Positions 35,341 to 48,190 of a DNA stretch of 64,000 nt are shown here, piece after piece. Both the position numbers and the translations under genes were made by a program. The stretch is from NCBI GenBank assembly GCA_022829145.1, contig CM040747.1:2005448-2069447 (forward strand), written 5' to 3'. Each line of letters opens with the position of its first letter. Position 1 is the first letter of the stretch. The notes below the pieces were generated by a model, which worked only from the letters and a program-made list of their open reading frames with translations, did not search any database and was not told the origin of the DNA. Source of the DNA: Albula goreensis. Its lineage: Eukaryota; Chordata; Actinopteri; Albuliformes; Albulidae.

Positions 35341-35463
35341 TGTGTGTCTGTGTGTGTTGATATGTGGGTGTGTGTCTGTGTGTGTTGATATGTGGGTGTG
35401 TGTCTGTGTGTGTTGATATGTGGGTGTGTGTCTGTGTGTGTGTTCATATGTGGGTGTGTGTCT
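35341..35463. repeat. 28-bp minisatellite, about 4 copies, GT-rich
   Basis: The unit is TGTGTGTCTGTGTGTGTTGA then TATGTGGG, 28 bp, with the fourth copy slightly changed. It probably arose within a GT microsatellite. Confidence 0.93.
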
Positions 35464-35920
35464 TGTATACATTGGCTTGGGTTGTCCATTGTTATCTGCT
35501 GGTTTAAATCCTCTGGTTGTGCGTATAAGCAAATGAACTTCCCATTACAGACACCATCGTTTACCATGGCACCGTCCTCCCAGCCCCTGGCGCCTTATTC
35601 CCTGTTTTCGATCGTTCTGGACTAAATATCGATCATCAGGATGACTTGTTTGATGACTGTCAGTGCAGACGTTAAGTGCCCATGTACTTGGCAGCAGTTT
35701 CTCAATCGCACCCACCCAGCAACGCCACCGGGAAATTGGACTTTTTGTCAATTTTCTACATAAGGTGATTTGTGACCAAGACACTAAGAAAGCATTAATC
35801 CAAAAAGATTTCCTATGACTGGTATAACTGCTGCACACATTACCCAACAAAAACCGAGCCTCACACTTAGTCATGAACTAAAGGACTTGTAGCAGTCACA
35901 CATTCTGTGGTGCTGGCTGG
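35464..35920. other. Intergenic, no gene seen
   Basis: Unique DNA without recognisable genes. Confidence 0.5.
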
Positions 35921-36465
35921 TAATTTCCTTTAGTGTGTTCTCTTTTGTTATCACCTATTTCGAGAGTTTCTCCTCAAATCTCGATTTCGGTTTGCTCGAA
36001 TTCCTTCAGCTCATTCTGGTGATTTGGGGATTATCTGAATCACCTGTGTTCTGCAGCGTGGGGACTGGCTCCTAATGAGTGACTGAGAGCAGGTGTGAAT
36101 GCATTCCCCCTTAGCCAATCACAGTGTGACCACACCCTTCCTGTTGGGCTTTTAAGGGGTCACAGTCTTTAGCCGCATTGATCGTTTTGATTCGAACAGC
36201 AGCTGAGAGAAGGCCTCATAGCTGAAGAAGAATCTTGAATGTAGCATCTCTGAACTTTATTTGAGATTTTATCTGCGATGGGTAAGACTGTTTGAGAGAG
36301 GGCATTTGCTAGAGTTTTGAGGGCCAGCTTTTGAGCACTTTATTGCTGGGTCCCCTCCCTGTGGGCTGGAAGAAGCAAATCACTGCAAACATTGGTTTGC
36401 CCCAATGTTGCCCAAGCCCTGCAGGTTTTGTTTTGGTTTTTATTTTTTGACAACCCCTCAAAAAT
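35921..36465 (+). repeat. Dispersed promoter-like repeat, copy B
   Basis: Second copy of the element at 14,817-15,400, in the same orientation. It shares the GCGTGGGGACTGGCTCCTAA block, a CCAAT box at 36,115-36,119, a CACACCC box and the TATA-like TTTTAAGG at 36,150-36,157. Downstream it shares CACTTTATTGCTGG and CCCTGCAGGTTTT. The order and spacing of the promoter-like motifs are kept, while other parts have diverged. Class unknown. Confidence 0.75.
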
Positions 36466-39030
36466 ATTTTTTTATATTGAAAGAGGCATTTGTCAGTTAG
36501 TCACCTGAAGCATGTGACTGGAAGTACCAACAGTCTGTGCAGCACAAGCGAAATTGACCCACAGGTGACTGCGTTGTGTGTGCCACTATTCATTAAGGCA
36601 ACTACATCAAGTCATTAATTACATCATTCACATTAGTGAGGGTAGGAACCTTCCAGATAATGAATATATCATGGTTTTTGAGTCAGTGCAGTAAAAGTTA
36701 AACTGAAAGCTTTGCCTCCATTGCAGCAGATCATTTATGCCAACAAACATGGAAAATGCAAGTAGCAACCAAAAAAAGTTAAGACACCATTAAGAGAGGG
36801 GACAATTGTAGGGAAACCCAATCAAAAACTGATTTAATGCTTGTCTTCACCTTTAAGACCGATTCAAGTGTCCCATGTAATGCTTCAGGTCAGAGCAAAG
36901 TGAAGGTCCACCCCACACAATGATGTAGGCGGGGAATGTTGGCTGTCCTTCAGCCCTGCTATTTAGAACACACCCAGGGGCTGCTGTTAAACTGCAGTCG
37001 TTTTGCAGACTCTCGATCTGCGGCGACCTGCAGAATGGGGGAAGTTTGATCATCCATCTGATTTAAGCCATAGTGCCAGACCTGGCTAACCACGTTCCCA
37101 GACCACCAATTACACCAGAAACATCATCTAAGCCCAACACATCTTAGCTATCATGCTCCAATAAGATTACTAATACAAGACTTCAACGATGATTTAAGAG
37201 TTAAAAATGCTGCAGCTGTGTCAGATATATGGAAAAGCAATATAGCTGAAGTTATCATATAGTGCATTAGCTTAAGCTTGACCTTCATTTTACTGAGGGG
37301 CTCCTACCCTTAAGCCTCTCTCCCCATACCTCATCCTCAGCCCTTGGCTCCAGAACTGTGGGCAACTGGTCACCCAAACAGGACCTGGAGACCACTGGTC
37401 ACCCAAGCAGGGGCAAAGACAACTGCTTACACCAATGGTCATAGAAGTGTAATTTGTGGGATCAGACCTATCTTTCAACTGACATGGCGTTGACAGACAT
37501 ACTGCCATGTCACATCAGTAGAAAAGGAGGAAATAAATGAATTTTCACAAAATGAGGGTGACATACAGTTGAGGTTTTAAAAGTTTTGAAATTAACTATG
37601 CTATCAATTTTATTTTATACAATTACAGGAACATATTCCAGTTTCTTGTTTTAGCACAGTGTAATTTGTTCAATCCAACTGAGAAGGCAATGCCCCAGTT
37701 CACAGAACCAGGTGCAAAAGCATCTATTCACATGTAAACTCAAACTGCCTGCAACATGGAGACATGCACACACATAAAGTGCTTCAGAAAAAATTTACAT
37801 ACAGACATGCTACTGACTAACGTGATCACAAAGACTCTATGAGATATCAGGCTGGTTGCTTTTGTGCACCGTCCCTGCCACGTGTCCACATAACAAGCAC
37901 TTATGGTATAAAAGCAGGTTATTTTTAGCAATGTCTTATATCGGAGCTCTGTGTTAGTGGGATGAGCTGTCAGGTCCGGCATATGACACTGACGCTACCT
38001 TCCGGAGTAGTTTATACATTCTTCCCAGCTAAACAGGCTTAATTATAGGTAACAATCTGTGCTAGATAGCCCCAGAGTAAGTGGAATTACTCACGCTGGA
38101 AGAATACGTGAATGCTTCAACAAACCTGCTCACAACTACTAACGGCATAAATGAGACCCCCTATTTTACTGGTGTTTTAAATCAGTGGCTACCTGTAGTT
38201 TTAGTGCTAGACCACTAACTGTCTTAAAAGCTATGCTCAGTCACTGCAAAGTAGAACCATAGGGGAAAAACAGAAAAATAGCCAAATGATTACGACCAGA
38301 GAGAGTGTATTATTTTTTTGTTACACTCGTGACCACTTTGATTTCAGTATGTAATTGTCTGTGCGTGTGTTCAGAATTGAAGATTCAGTGTTTGTGTTCC
38401 TTCTCTTTCTGTTTTTACTCTCCACTGTGTATTTTCCTGTGGAATACACAATTGGAGCTGCTTTGGTTCCGCAATGATTCATGCTTCCCATAGATCATTG
38501 ATCATCTTCAAGCAAAAAGTACATCTTCAGATATTCTTAAACCAACCCAAACATCTGTTCATGGTTGGCAATAGGAAGACACACAGCGCCACACCTTCCA
38601 AGCCTTATCTCAGGCTACCTACCTCTACATCCGTTTTAAACCAAATCTCCCATTTGAAAAAATACCAGGATTTTATTTTATCTTATTTTTTTTACATTGA
38701 AAGCTGGAATGGACCAGCCTTAGAGACTGCCTCTGTTTAAAATATCTCTCCTTTTATGAGGCCGACGTATTACGAGTGTCAGAAAATAAATATGTTGTGA
38801 AGTGCTGCACACCCAGCCAGCACTACACATGATTTTGCTTTTAATGCCGCATCGTCATTGAGTGTAAGATGGAAAAGAACACGTTTCTACCTTTGGCTAT
38901 CTTCAGTATCATATCTCACCTTGTCTCTGATGGTCGCCCTCAGTCTGTTTTTTCTCCTCCTTTGGGTGAATAAAAGAGCCATTGAGATAAAAATAAGGCA
39001 CCCAGTGTTTCTGAGTACTGACCATTCTGA
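36466..39030. other. Intergenic, no gene seen
   Basis: Unique DNA. TATAAAAG at 37,907-37,914 is a TATA-like word with no exon attached. ORFs here (37,290-37,508 and 38,474-38,740 for example) match no family I know. Confidence 0.45.
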
Positions 39031-39164
39031 CTGTTCTGAGCTCTCTCTGAGGTAAACACACCTGTTCTGAGCTCTCTCTGAGGTAAACACACCTGTTCTG
39101 AGCTCTCTCTGAGGTAAACACACCTGCTCTGAGCTCTCTCTGAGGTAAACACACCTGTTCTGAG
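39031..39164. repeat. 31-bp minisatellite, about 4 copies
   Basis: The unit is CTGTTCTGAGCTCTCTCTGA then GGTAAACACAC, 31 bp and almost identical between copies. Each has GAG|GTAAAC, a 5' splice-site-like word. Confidence 0.95.
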
Positions 39165-40954
39165 TGCAGTGACTTGCTGTTCAATGAGGTGGTCGGGAAA
39201 GGGAGAACCTTCGGTAGTTTTATGATCCACCTGGCCTCCTCTCCATCCCCCTCTTCCAGGTGGAGGTGCAACAGCACGGTCTCCTCCTCCCCTTCTCTGT
39301 GCTCTGCCGTGTGTTAATGCCGACTGGCCTTTCTACTATACTGGGACTGTAAATGTGCCAGGCCAAGTTTTCATATCATCCATTCAGAAGCAAATAATAG
39401 CTGTACTTTAACATGGCATTATTCCGACATTTCTTGAGATATTCTTGAGACAAATGTGGTATGCAGAAGGTTTTTAGGAATATTTTTATCTATCTTTTAT
39501 CTATTATCTATAGGGTGTATATTCTTTACGTTAGTGAGCAACCTGGCCTTTTCGTGCTAAACTGCCCTTAAAGGATCCAGAGAAATCCATGCAGGAGGTG
39601 TGAGGCTCGCTGGAATATCAGATATGAGGTTTAATCAGCTGTCAAGGCCGTTGTGTGGGGGTTTACAGCTTTACTGATTGGAAAGCTCAAAGCGTATCGA
39701 TTACGGCTGTGACTGTTTCACCTCCGCAGACGCCGTTTACATTTTCGCCCCAAATCACAGAGAGGCTCAGAGCGGACATCTCGGAACCATGAATCAGTGA
39801 AAATGGCCACAGCCAGACGCGATGGAGAATAAATTCAGCCAGTCGTTTCAGGTTTCCTCTGTCTCTGTTTTTGAAGAAGGGGAGGCAGAAGAAAAATAGT
39901 TTACTTGAGACTGTCTCGAAGCATCGGACCATCAACAACGGCGGGGACGGTTTGGCGTGTGACAGAGTCTCCCTCGGGATTCAGGGGAGGGACTCGGATC
40001 TCAGGCCCTGAATATCTTAAAAGGGTGCATCATCTGATATTAATCTGATTTTTTTTGTTGTGAAAAGATACAGCTATTAAAATCATTCTTTAACTATTAT
40101 TACAGGAGTGATAAAATAAAATGGAGTGTGATGTAATATGCAATATTATGTCTACAATACACAATTTGTTTGCAAATATATCTATATGATTTTAATGTAT
40201 AAAGTATTGAAATTATGACAAACAATGCAAGAGTATTAAGTTATTTCTCTGAATTTTTCAAGCTTACTGCATTACCGCTTAATTACTGCCATTTGAGCTC
40301 TGTTCAGTCCTCATTGTAAACCAAATTATTTTCCAAATAGTGCCTAACACCACACACCCATACATGCTAAATGCCTCTGCTAAAGAGATCATATATATTA
40401 TAGATTAACTTGGCAGCTTTCTAAGCTAAGAAGCTGACGCTACACTCACTACTCAGCTAGCTAGCAAAGTGTAGTTTCCCCTTGCGTTACAGCCATTTGA
40501 AAACTTATTTCTGTTCACTAACTCATAAAAGCTGGCTAGCTTAAGTGAATTGATAAGGTTGTGGCACTAACACATTTTAATATTTTTTGGAATACAGTTT
40601 TTCTCCCTTTATAGAAAGCTAGAAATCCCCTGCACATTACCACCTCTCTGGAAAGGAAAGCTGCCTGCTGTCCCCTTCAGTGAGTGTCATATGAATCAGT
40701 ATTTGCTTCCATAACACCACGCGAGTTTTTGGATTCCAGCACAGCTGAAGTCTGGTCCCAGGGCCTTTTCTCCTCCAGTCTGAATGGCCTAAATTACTTT
40801 CATAACATCTTCAAAAGAAACCTCTAACAAACATTTCAGCTAATCTTATTTTGACTTTTTAAGCAGTGTCAGGGACATGTTCCAGGCAGAAATTATGCCC
40901 ATGCATATTGCATTTTTTTGAGGGATTAATTTTGTTTTTATTTAAAAACGGACC
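39165..40954. other. Intergenic, no gene seen
   Basis: Unique DNA. 39,590-39,960 has balanced composition and may be conserved non-coding DNA. 40,020-40,400 is AT-rich. No exon was recognised. Confidence 0.45.
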
Positions 40955-41190
40955 TTGGGAGGGAGTTTGTACTCCCGGTGGAGCTCGCTGCTGGCAGGCC
41001 AGGGCCCATAAGCACCCTCCATTAGTTTAATATTGCCAAATTAACGAAAGGCCGTTTTATCATTGCCCTTTATTCCCGCTGTACTCAAAATTAACTCTAG
41101 ATCAGAGCTCTTTATTGACCCATGGGTTTGGCGACCTGTTACACCCTCGGCAGCTATGTATAGAGTATCCATATGAATATAAATTCATAA
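40955..41190. other. Candidate conserved non-coding element
   Basis: Unique block with homeodomain-like words (CATTAGTTTAATATTGCC, AAATTAACG, AAAATTAACTCTAG) mixed with GC-rich parts (GGTGGAGCTCGCTGCTGGCA). It has no coding frame. It has the look of a vertebrate developmental enhancer, but conservation is untested. Confidence 0.27.
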
Positions 41191-41699
41191 TTTCTTTCAA
41201 AACCAAAGTTTGTTTTGGGACTATATTTACCCGTCCAAAGGGATCCAACCACTGAAATCTTATTTTTTATTCTACTCCTCAATAGTTGAATCAGTGTAAA
41301 ATGCTGTTTCCACTCTTAGTTGTGAGAAAACTATAGAAAACTGTAATGGACTATACAGAAGAGAGAATGAAGAAGAGAGAGTTCTCTTTATGTTTCCCCA
41401 TTCTTTCCACATTTAATAGCAGCTATTATAGCCTTATGCTCTTTTGCTTAGAATCAGCTTCTCTAGTATTCATAAAGTTGGCCTACTTGAGAATTATTCA
41501 CCATACATAATTTCTGTATATTAATAAACTCTTGTCCCAGCCGCCCCTAGGCAATGAAGGCTTTATCTGTGGAGATTTGGGCAGAGATAGAGAAATTATT
41601 TTCCCTTCTGTAAAAATGATTTTTTTCTCCCAGTCTAGTGTTTGCCGGTCACATAAGATGAGACCCAAGACCTTTTTTGACATTTAAAATAGGGACATA

Positions 41700-42010
41700 T
41701 TATGAAAACGTCCCATTGTGTCATGAGATTAATTTTCCTTTCTTAATGACTTCTTTATTGCATTGTTTAATTAGGCTATTATGTGGCGAACAAAGGGTGC
41801 AGCATGAATTAGGGACATGGATACCTTTTGTGAAGATCGTACATTAAACCATAATTACGTGAGTCATCGTTATGTCCCCTGAATACAGGTGAGGACTGAG
41901 GACAGATGGGCTTCACAGCAGAAATCTGAGCATATCTCAATATGCCATATTCATAATCATCCATATTCAACCAGTCTGACACCCTGACAGCGAACCATCA
42001 AAACAAATGA
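41700..42010. other. Candidate conserved non-coding element
   Basis: Unique block with AATTAGGCTATTATG, GCGAACAAAGG (SOX/TCF-like), ACCATAATTACGTGAGTCAT (homeodomain next to an AP-1/CRE-like word) and several TAAT cores. No coding frame. The call rests on motif density only. Confidence 0.25.
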
Positions 42011-43850
42011 AGGGCGACAGCGCTGACTCCGGAGCCTGATTCAGTTTCACAAAGCAAGCTTTGTCTCTGACAATGAGTAATGAATTTGAACGGATGTCAG
42101 TTCTTTCCCCCATCATTTGTATGGACGTTTTGCCTCCTGAAAATGATTTGGCATTAGTACATTGCACTCCAGCAGATTAAGGATAACTGTTTTTCTTTCT
42201 TTTTTTTGGGCAGCATAAAGTGCTTCTAAACATCTGAAGGGCTCATTCAGACCTCAGCTGAGCCTGAGAGAACCTCACCCCTCACTGCTGTGTTGTGAAT
42301 TTATGAAATCTAGATATTGGTCACGTTTTCTTAGTAATAAAGTGCATCAAAATCACGGGCTAAGTGAATTTCGCTGAGATTGAATATAGGGCCGTGTCTC
42401 AAATGCTGATTTCTTTGGAGGCTAAGTCCGACTTAATTATGCAGTCTGGCAGATTTATTGCTGGAGAGTCTGGTGAGCTTCTCTCAACAAACGGCACGTT
42501 AACAACGCTTACTGTGGCAGAACGACCATTTGTGGCACCCATGAATAGCATGAAGATCCCTTACAGGTCTGCTAGTTTTTAATACAGCCATGAAACTTCC
42601 CAACTATTAACAATATCCAAAAAAGGGCATGCAGTGAGACAAACATCAGAAATGAAGAGATATTTGAATTGCCCACAACCTCATGGTGAGCTGTACCAAA
42701 ACATGGGTGTAACATTTGCTGAGAGACTGCGTGATATTGCTTTTGTCTGCCCAAGATTATGGATCCTTTTGTGCAAAACCAGTGTTGTATTTTTTTAACA
42801 AACGGGTGCAACTGTGCATAATCAATTAATTACCTTAAAACATTTCCCTGTGTAAAGTGAAACTGGCGTACAGTGGTGTGTGTGTGTCTCTGTTGTCAAC
42901 ATTTTAGCCTCCAATAAATGTTATTTTCAGTATTTCTCTGTGCTCTTTGAAAGTAATTATAGTCATATTCCAAACTGTAAAAGAGTCAGTATGCTCACTT
43001 TACAGCATATTGGCCCTTTGGGTGGTAAATATGCTCACATACTGTATGTGTGTGCTACATGGCAGGCCCGGTTTGGCCAGCAGGCAATTAGTATGAACAA
43101 TTCACAGAACATCTGCTCCTTAAAGTAACGACACCACTTTGGTAGCTATTGCAGCATGCTCTACCATTTTAACGGATGTGTTGTGTGTGTGTGTGTGTCT
43201 ATCTTCTGACATCTCATCATGGCAACAGGTGGTAAAATAGGGGATGGGGGTGCAGATGTGTAGTCTGACTGTCATTATTCCAATGTGTATTTCAGTATCT
43301 GATATTATTCCAACAATGCTAATAAATGTATTAAAATCAGAGCATAAACTCTCATATATAGTTAATTGTATAGTACTGTCTAATAAATATATAAACTGCT
43401 GGTGAATGACTGTGATGCACAGGTAGGATATATAGTTCTTGACATACAACACAGAATTTTAATGTGTCAGAGGCATCTATCAAGCCGAAGTGCTTTCAGG
43501 GCAGAATCTCAATGTGGAATTGAAAGTCCATCAGCATTTCTTTTGGTGTTGCATTTCAAACTTGAGTATGATTTGAAGTTCATTCTTCTCAGACAGCATG
43601 GAGTAAATCAAAGAGGAGAGGACAACTCTATTTTCTCACCACTCCATATTGTATTTACTGTGATCCTGTGACAAAATGTATGACAAAACATTACAAAGGG
43701 TTTAAAAATATATTTTTGAATGCATGAAAGTGAAGCAATGTAGGCCCTCCGATTAAACACTCAGCGAGGCATGGTTCTTTGTAAAGCCAATTCATATGCT
43801 TTTATTCGCAGTGTTTCTCACACATTATTGAATTTTGTCCAATTTCCTCA
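42011..43850. other. Intergenic, no gene seen
   Basis: Unique AT-rich DNA with a short GT microsatellite at 43,179-43,198. No recognised gene or transposon. Confidence 0.45.
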
Positions 43851-44034
43851 CTATTTGGTTTTGTTTCGGGGCGTTCATCATTAGACGCGAAATTTGGTTT
43901 GCCAGGCTGTTTACCATAATCCAAAAAACCCAGGAGCTGCAGAGTATCCTCGCGGGAAAAGAATATAACCCTTGAGGAGCTGAGGGGTTCGTCGGAATGC
44001 TATGCGTACACTTTGAACCCCCCTCCAAGAAAAA

Positions 44035-44400
44035 AAAAAATATTGTTGCTGTTCGATACTCGTAGGCGGCTCTGATAGCACGGCGCTAAAACATTAATGA
44101 GACCGACGCCCGGAAGTATCCTTTGGGGTTCGCAATAGACGGTCGCGTGGCTGTGATTGATGAGGAAAGAACTCGTTGCGAGCCACGCACTCCGGTGGAC
44201 GGATCACTTAAGCCAGACGCACCGCAGCTCCGTCCCCTGACAAGGGATAAAAGCGCAGACTTGCCATTATATCAGACACTTCAGTCGTCTCATAGCAACC
44301 GTCCTTTACTCCAGTATCACTGGGCATTGTGATGCTAATGGTCTCGAAAGCAGAAAGGTTCTCGCGGAGAGAAAAAAAATAAACAACATCCACGCGCAAC
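44035..44400. promoter_or_regulatory. CpG-containing patch with ETS site, candidate promoter or enhancer
   Basis: CpGs are enriched here. CCGGAAGT at 44,110-44,117 is a full ETS/GABPA-type motif, often found in promoters without a TATA box. A plus-strand ORF of 69 codons (44,123-44,332) crosses the patch but resembles no known protein, and I do not call it. Confidence 0.25.
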
Positions 44401-44439
44401 ACAACAAAGATTCGACAAGAGCCTGATTGTTTCTCAAGA

Positions 44440-44760
44440 ACTTAATTATAAATGGAAAGATGCTTCTGCCACGCTGCCACGGTGGGTTCTACCCAATAAT
44501 ATTAATCCAGCCCGATAATTCCTGTTATTATGCTTGCCGTTTCCCCCCTTTTTCCCAAACTGCAATTCAGAGCAATAATTATATGCATAATTACCTACAT
44601 TAGAGAATCAACAGATTTTTCCTTGTGCTGAAACGAGATAATGTCATTACTTTTTAAAAGAGTTTGTTCTCTTAAATGTATTTCTTTGAGATGGTGAGGC
44701 CTGTCCAACAGAAAGGGGGAAAAGGAGCAGCTACAAGTCACCATCCAACTTCTCTTTTGA
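44440..44760. other. Candidate conserved non-coding element
   Basis: Homeodomain and POU-like words are dense: CCAATAATATTAATCCAGCC, CGATAATTCC, and CAATAATTATATGCATAATT at 44,573-44,592. There is no reading frame of interest. Of the non-coding blocks in the window this one looks most like a developmental enhancer. Confidence 0.3.
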
Positions 44761-47714
44761 GTGCTGGCAGCTGTAGCTCTTCACCATTAGCATTATCATC
44801 TCGTTGACTGTCGCTCACTGGAAATAATAAGTAATTTTCTGTGAGCTTCTGAGCTCCCTGCCACACAAACACATTTTACTTGTTTCCCTCAGAACAGAGT
44901 GCACACACAGACACACTGCCCAGTGTTAATTCAGCTCTTGGCGGAGCTGGTTGTGAAATCGATGCTAACGCTGCTGATATGGCATTGATTTGACACGCGT
45001 CGCTGAGCGCGGTCTCGGGCTCGTGCCCTGATTAGCGCATCTCCCGTGGCACAGCGGACAGCATCCCACGCGGCTTCCGCAAAGTCTGCCCAGTGCATCG
45101 GCAGTCCTGTCATTTTCTACCAGAGAGCCAAACAAACAAACAATGAGGTGGATGATATTTCGTATCCATCTCAGCTTAGAGGGGTAACAGGGAAGTGTAA
45201 CAAACTGACCCATGCACAGACATAAGCCTAATGTTTATATTATTATCATTATTATTACTATTACTACTACTGTTGGCCTGTTTTGAATAATGGATGTATT
45301 GGCTGGTTGTTTAAATCATTCTGAAATCCTTTTGCCAGACATAACTAAGCATATTATTTTGACTGTTTACATAAATATTCTGAACCCGTACCTCTCTCCC
45401 TCAGTGTTTCAAACACAAACCAAAATAACATTAACCATGTTGGCAAAGCCCCGCAAATCTCACACAAAATGAAACACTTCACTAAAACCCGTATTATCCC
45501 CGTCAGTGGTCTATATTAAAGTCACCAACACGATCTGCTCAAGTGCAGCGTATGGAGAAGTCGTCATTCTGCGTTTTGAGGAGGGAGTCGTATTTAAAAT
45601 AAAGGATTCCCCTCCCTGGAGGATTAACTTCTCCAGCTCTGAGATTCTCCATCGTATCGCAGTATTCGCCACGCTGCTGATTTTTGTCAGTCTGCATCAG
45701 AGTTCTCCATCTCTCAATGACATGGGTCAATCAGCCCGTATAGGTCAACCGGCTTATTTAGCTGGTCAGCTGAGCCTGCTGACCTATCCCATTGGCCGAT
45801 CCTCTGGGGACCGTGGTGCAGCTTTGTCGATATTTATTCATGTGGAATAGTCATCCTCTCTCCGTCGGCTGCACGCCCCCCCCCCCCAGCCACTGCATTT
45901 CTTAATGTCATTATTTGTGCATTGGCTCATGAATGCTTTTGGGTCCCTATGGGTCAGTCTTCCGTCTGCAGGTATCCCGTGGCATTTTGCTTTGACCATG
46001 GCCTGGCGGTCAGTTGGTCTCTATCGACCCTCTCCGGTCCTACGCTTGTGCATCGCTCAGATTTGGTTAACCAGCTCTGTGTGGGTTTCAGGGTTTCTAA
46101 TACAGAGAGGAAGACACATGATCGCATGCTCTTTATGCTACTCATTTTTATTATACCAAGAAAACAACCAACGTTTGGGCAGAGTGTGCCTTCGTCAGGG
46201 ATTTTGTTCTCAAATTAGGAGCATAAAGATGATGTGCAGTCATTTCTTTCTCTCTTTGATCTTATTTTTGATGATTAGCACCTCGTTAAATATGGGATGT
46301 GTGTCCACACTTTTCATATTAGAATCTCTAATAAAGGCATTTGTTTGAGGCTTTGAATACAATACAGACACATTCATGAAATCAGGAGGAAATCTGGAGA
46401 TCGTTTCAGAAATGGAAAGTTTTGTGGCGGAAGAAAGAAGGAAAGTTTTTTGATTTATTACAATTAAATAAAGTATGCTTAACTTGTGCCTTCCACAAAT
46501 TATGACACAGAAAACAAAACTGATTTATTAAAATTTCATAGACTGTAGGATTTTACCCAAAAAGGCAGCCCACGTTACATAATGGGAAAAAAAAAACTAA
46601 AACATATGCTACACTGATAAAAACTATGATGATGAGTGGTGCATAATTTATTTGAAAACAAAGATTTCTGTTTTGTCTTTGTCAAGGCAAAGTTAATCTC
46701 ATAGCAGTGTGGAACGTTACCATAATAGCCCTGTTACTGTATCACCACATTCCTGCGATATCTATGCCACATAGTACTGTCAAAGCAATTAGTCAAAGTA
46801 ATCTGCTCTGTTTTGACCACTTGCATGAGTTTGGACCATTAAAGCAGAACCCATATTTTAAGTTAAACCAGGAAACACTTATATTTAATACATGAAATAC
46901 ATTAAAAATGTGCTATGACACGAGGATCTTCCAATATCAGAAAATAGTGTCTATTGTCCTGGGACTGAGAAGTTAAGTATCTGCAATTAAAAACCACGCA
47001 TGCAGCTGAAATCTCCACAAAACCCGAATTCTCTTTGTCACAGAATAATAGCTTCCAGCTGTTACTCGTTACTGTGAAATCCTCTCCGTGTACAAACACC
47101 ATGCAGTTTTTATTGAAAACTCTTGGTTTGCTGCACCGTACGTCTGTGGAGGGAGAGCTCAATATTAATAATTAAGTGGTATGATCTGAGGTGTGGGACA
47201 AAGTCTCTGAAAACGGTAGGACTGTTGCATTCTGGGAGCCATGATAGTGTGGTGAGGGTGGCACTGTCTGTCCCTCAGCGTTTGGCACTGTATATAAAGT
47301 ACTGAGCAAAAACATTTCCCAGTCTTTGATGTAAATCTGATTTACTACTTTTAATTTTCCCTTGAATCTGGTCAGATCATCTTGTGGGTTGCTGCAGTGT
47401 GTAGAAGGAGTTTGAGAGAGAAAAAAAAACAACAACCCACAGCTAATGTAAGCCAATTAAATGGATTACTGCAGCCATATATTTGAATTCTGTTGTCAAA
47501 AAAACGAGGTCTGATTTGAGCCAGTTCTGCCCAAAATAAATCGGTCCCACTCTGACCCTCGCCTGACCTTGGCCTAGAAGCTTCCAGAGGCACATTAAGC
47601 CACAAACTTCAAAAGAAATTGCCGCAAATACTCCTACAGAAAAACCGAGGCTGCCGAGCTGCATACCTCCAACAGGAACACAGAGGCAGGACAAAAGTGT
47701 AAATTTGTCCTCTA
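44761..47714. other. Intergenic, no gene seen
   Basis: Unique DNA with an ATT/ACT trinucleotide run near 45,238-45,270. An open frame of 147 codons (45,905-46,348, plus) has no family resemblance or plausible codon texture. The part near 46,165-46,200 (CCAACGTTTGGGCAGAGTGTG) resembles an end motif of some interspersed repeats. No gene is claimed. Confidence 0.42.
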
Positions 47715-48190
47715 CATCCCTAAAGAACCATAGAATAGTGGTAGTATCATGGTCTGGGTTTGTTTTTTCTGCACCAGGTACTGAATGAGGTTGCCATTAT
47801 TGAGAGGTCAGGTGTGACTGTTACCTGAGTAGATCGGCACAGACGCTGAAGCACGGCTGGGTCATACTCAAACACAAACACAAGTCTACATTGGACTGAT
47901 TGAGGAGTAAGATATTTTGTGGTTTTGAAAGGGCCTTGTCAAACTCCAGAACCAAACCTCATAGCTGCGTCAGGAACAAAAAAGCGTTACATGCTTGAAA
48001 ACCCGAAAATATCGCTGAGCTGAAGCAATTCTGCACAGAGCACAGGGCTGAAACACAGTGAGGGGTTTGTCACTGCTGCTAATGGCCAAGTACTGAGTTT
48101 TAGGGTTCAGTCTCTCAAACTCTGGGAATTGGGTGCTTTATACTATCTGTAATAAATAAACAAAACAAGTATCAACATTTTTACCAATTC
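47715..48190 (+). mobile_element. Tc1-like DNA transposon relic (3' half)
   Basis: This is a decayed piece of a Tc1/mariner-superfamily element on the plus strand. The first recognisable block translates to SGSIMVWVCFF at 47,737-47,769, matching the conserved GGSVMVWGCF of Tc1-like transposases. Further on, TTTTGAAAGGGCCTTGTCAA parallels the stretch encoding EWPSQSPDLNP. A block near 48,015-48,050 parallels AELWQFC, and the 3' flank has the GTACTGAGTTTTAGGG-type ending. The catalytic second Asp region is eroded, several indels are present, and the N-terminal half and left inverted repeat are not recognisable, so it cannot encode a transposase. Confidence 0.75.

Noticed and set aside
45905-46348. 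147-codon plus-strand ORF as a membrane protein gene
   Set aside because: Hydrophobic stretches follow from AT-rich DNA. There is no family resemblance, no splice or start context, and a shifted overlapping ORF is equally long.
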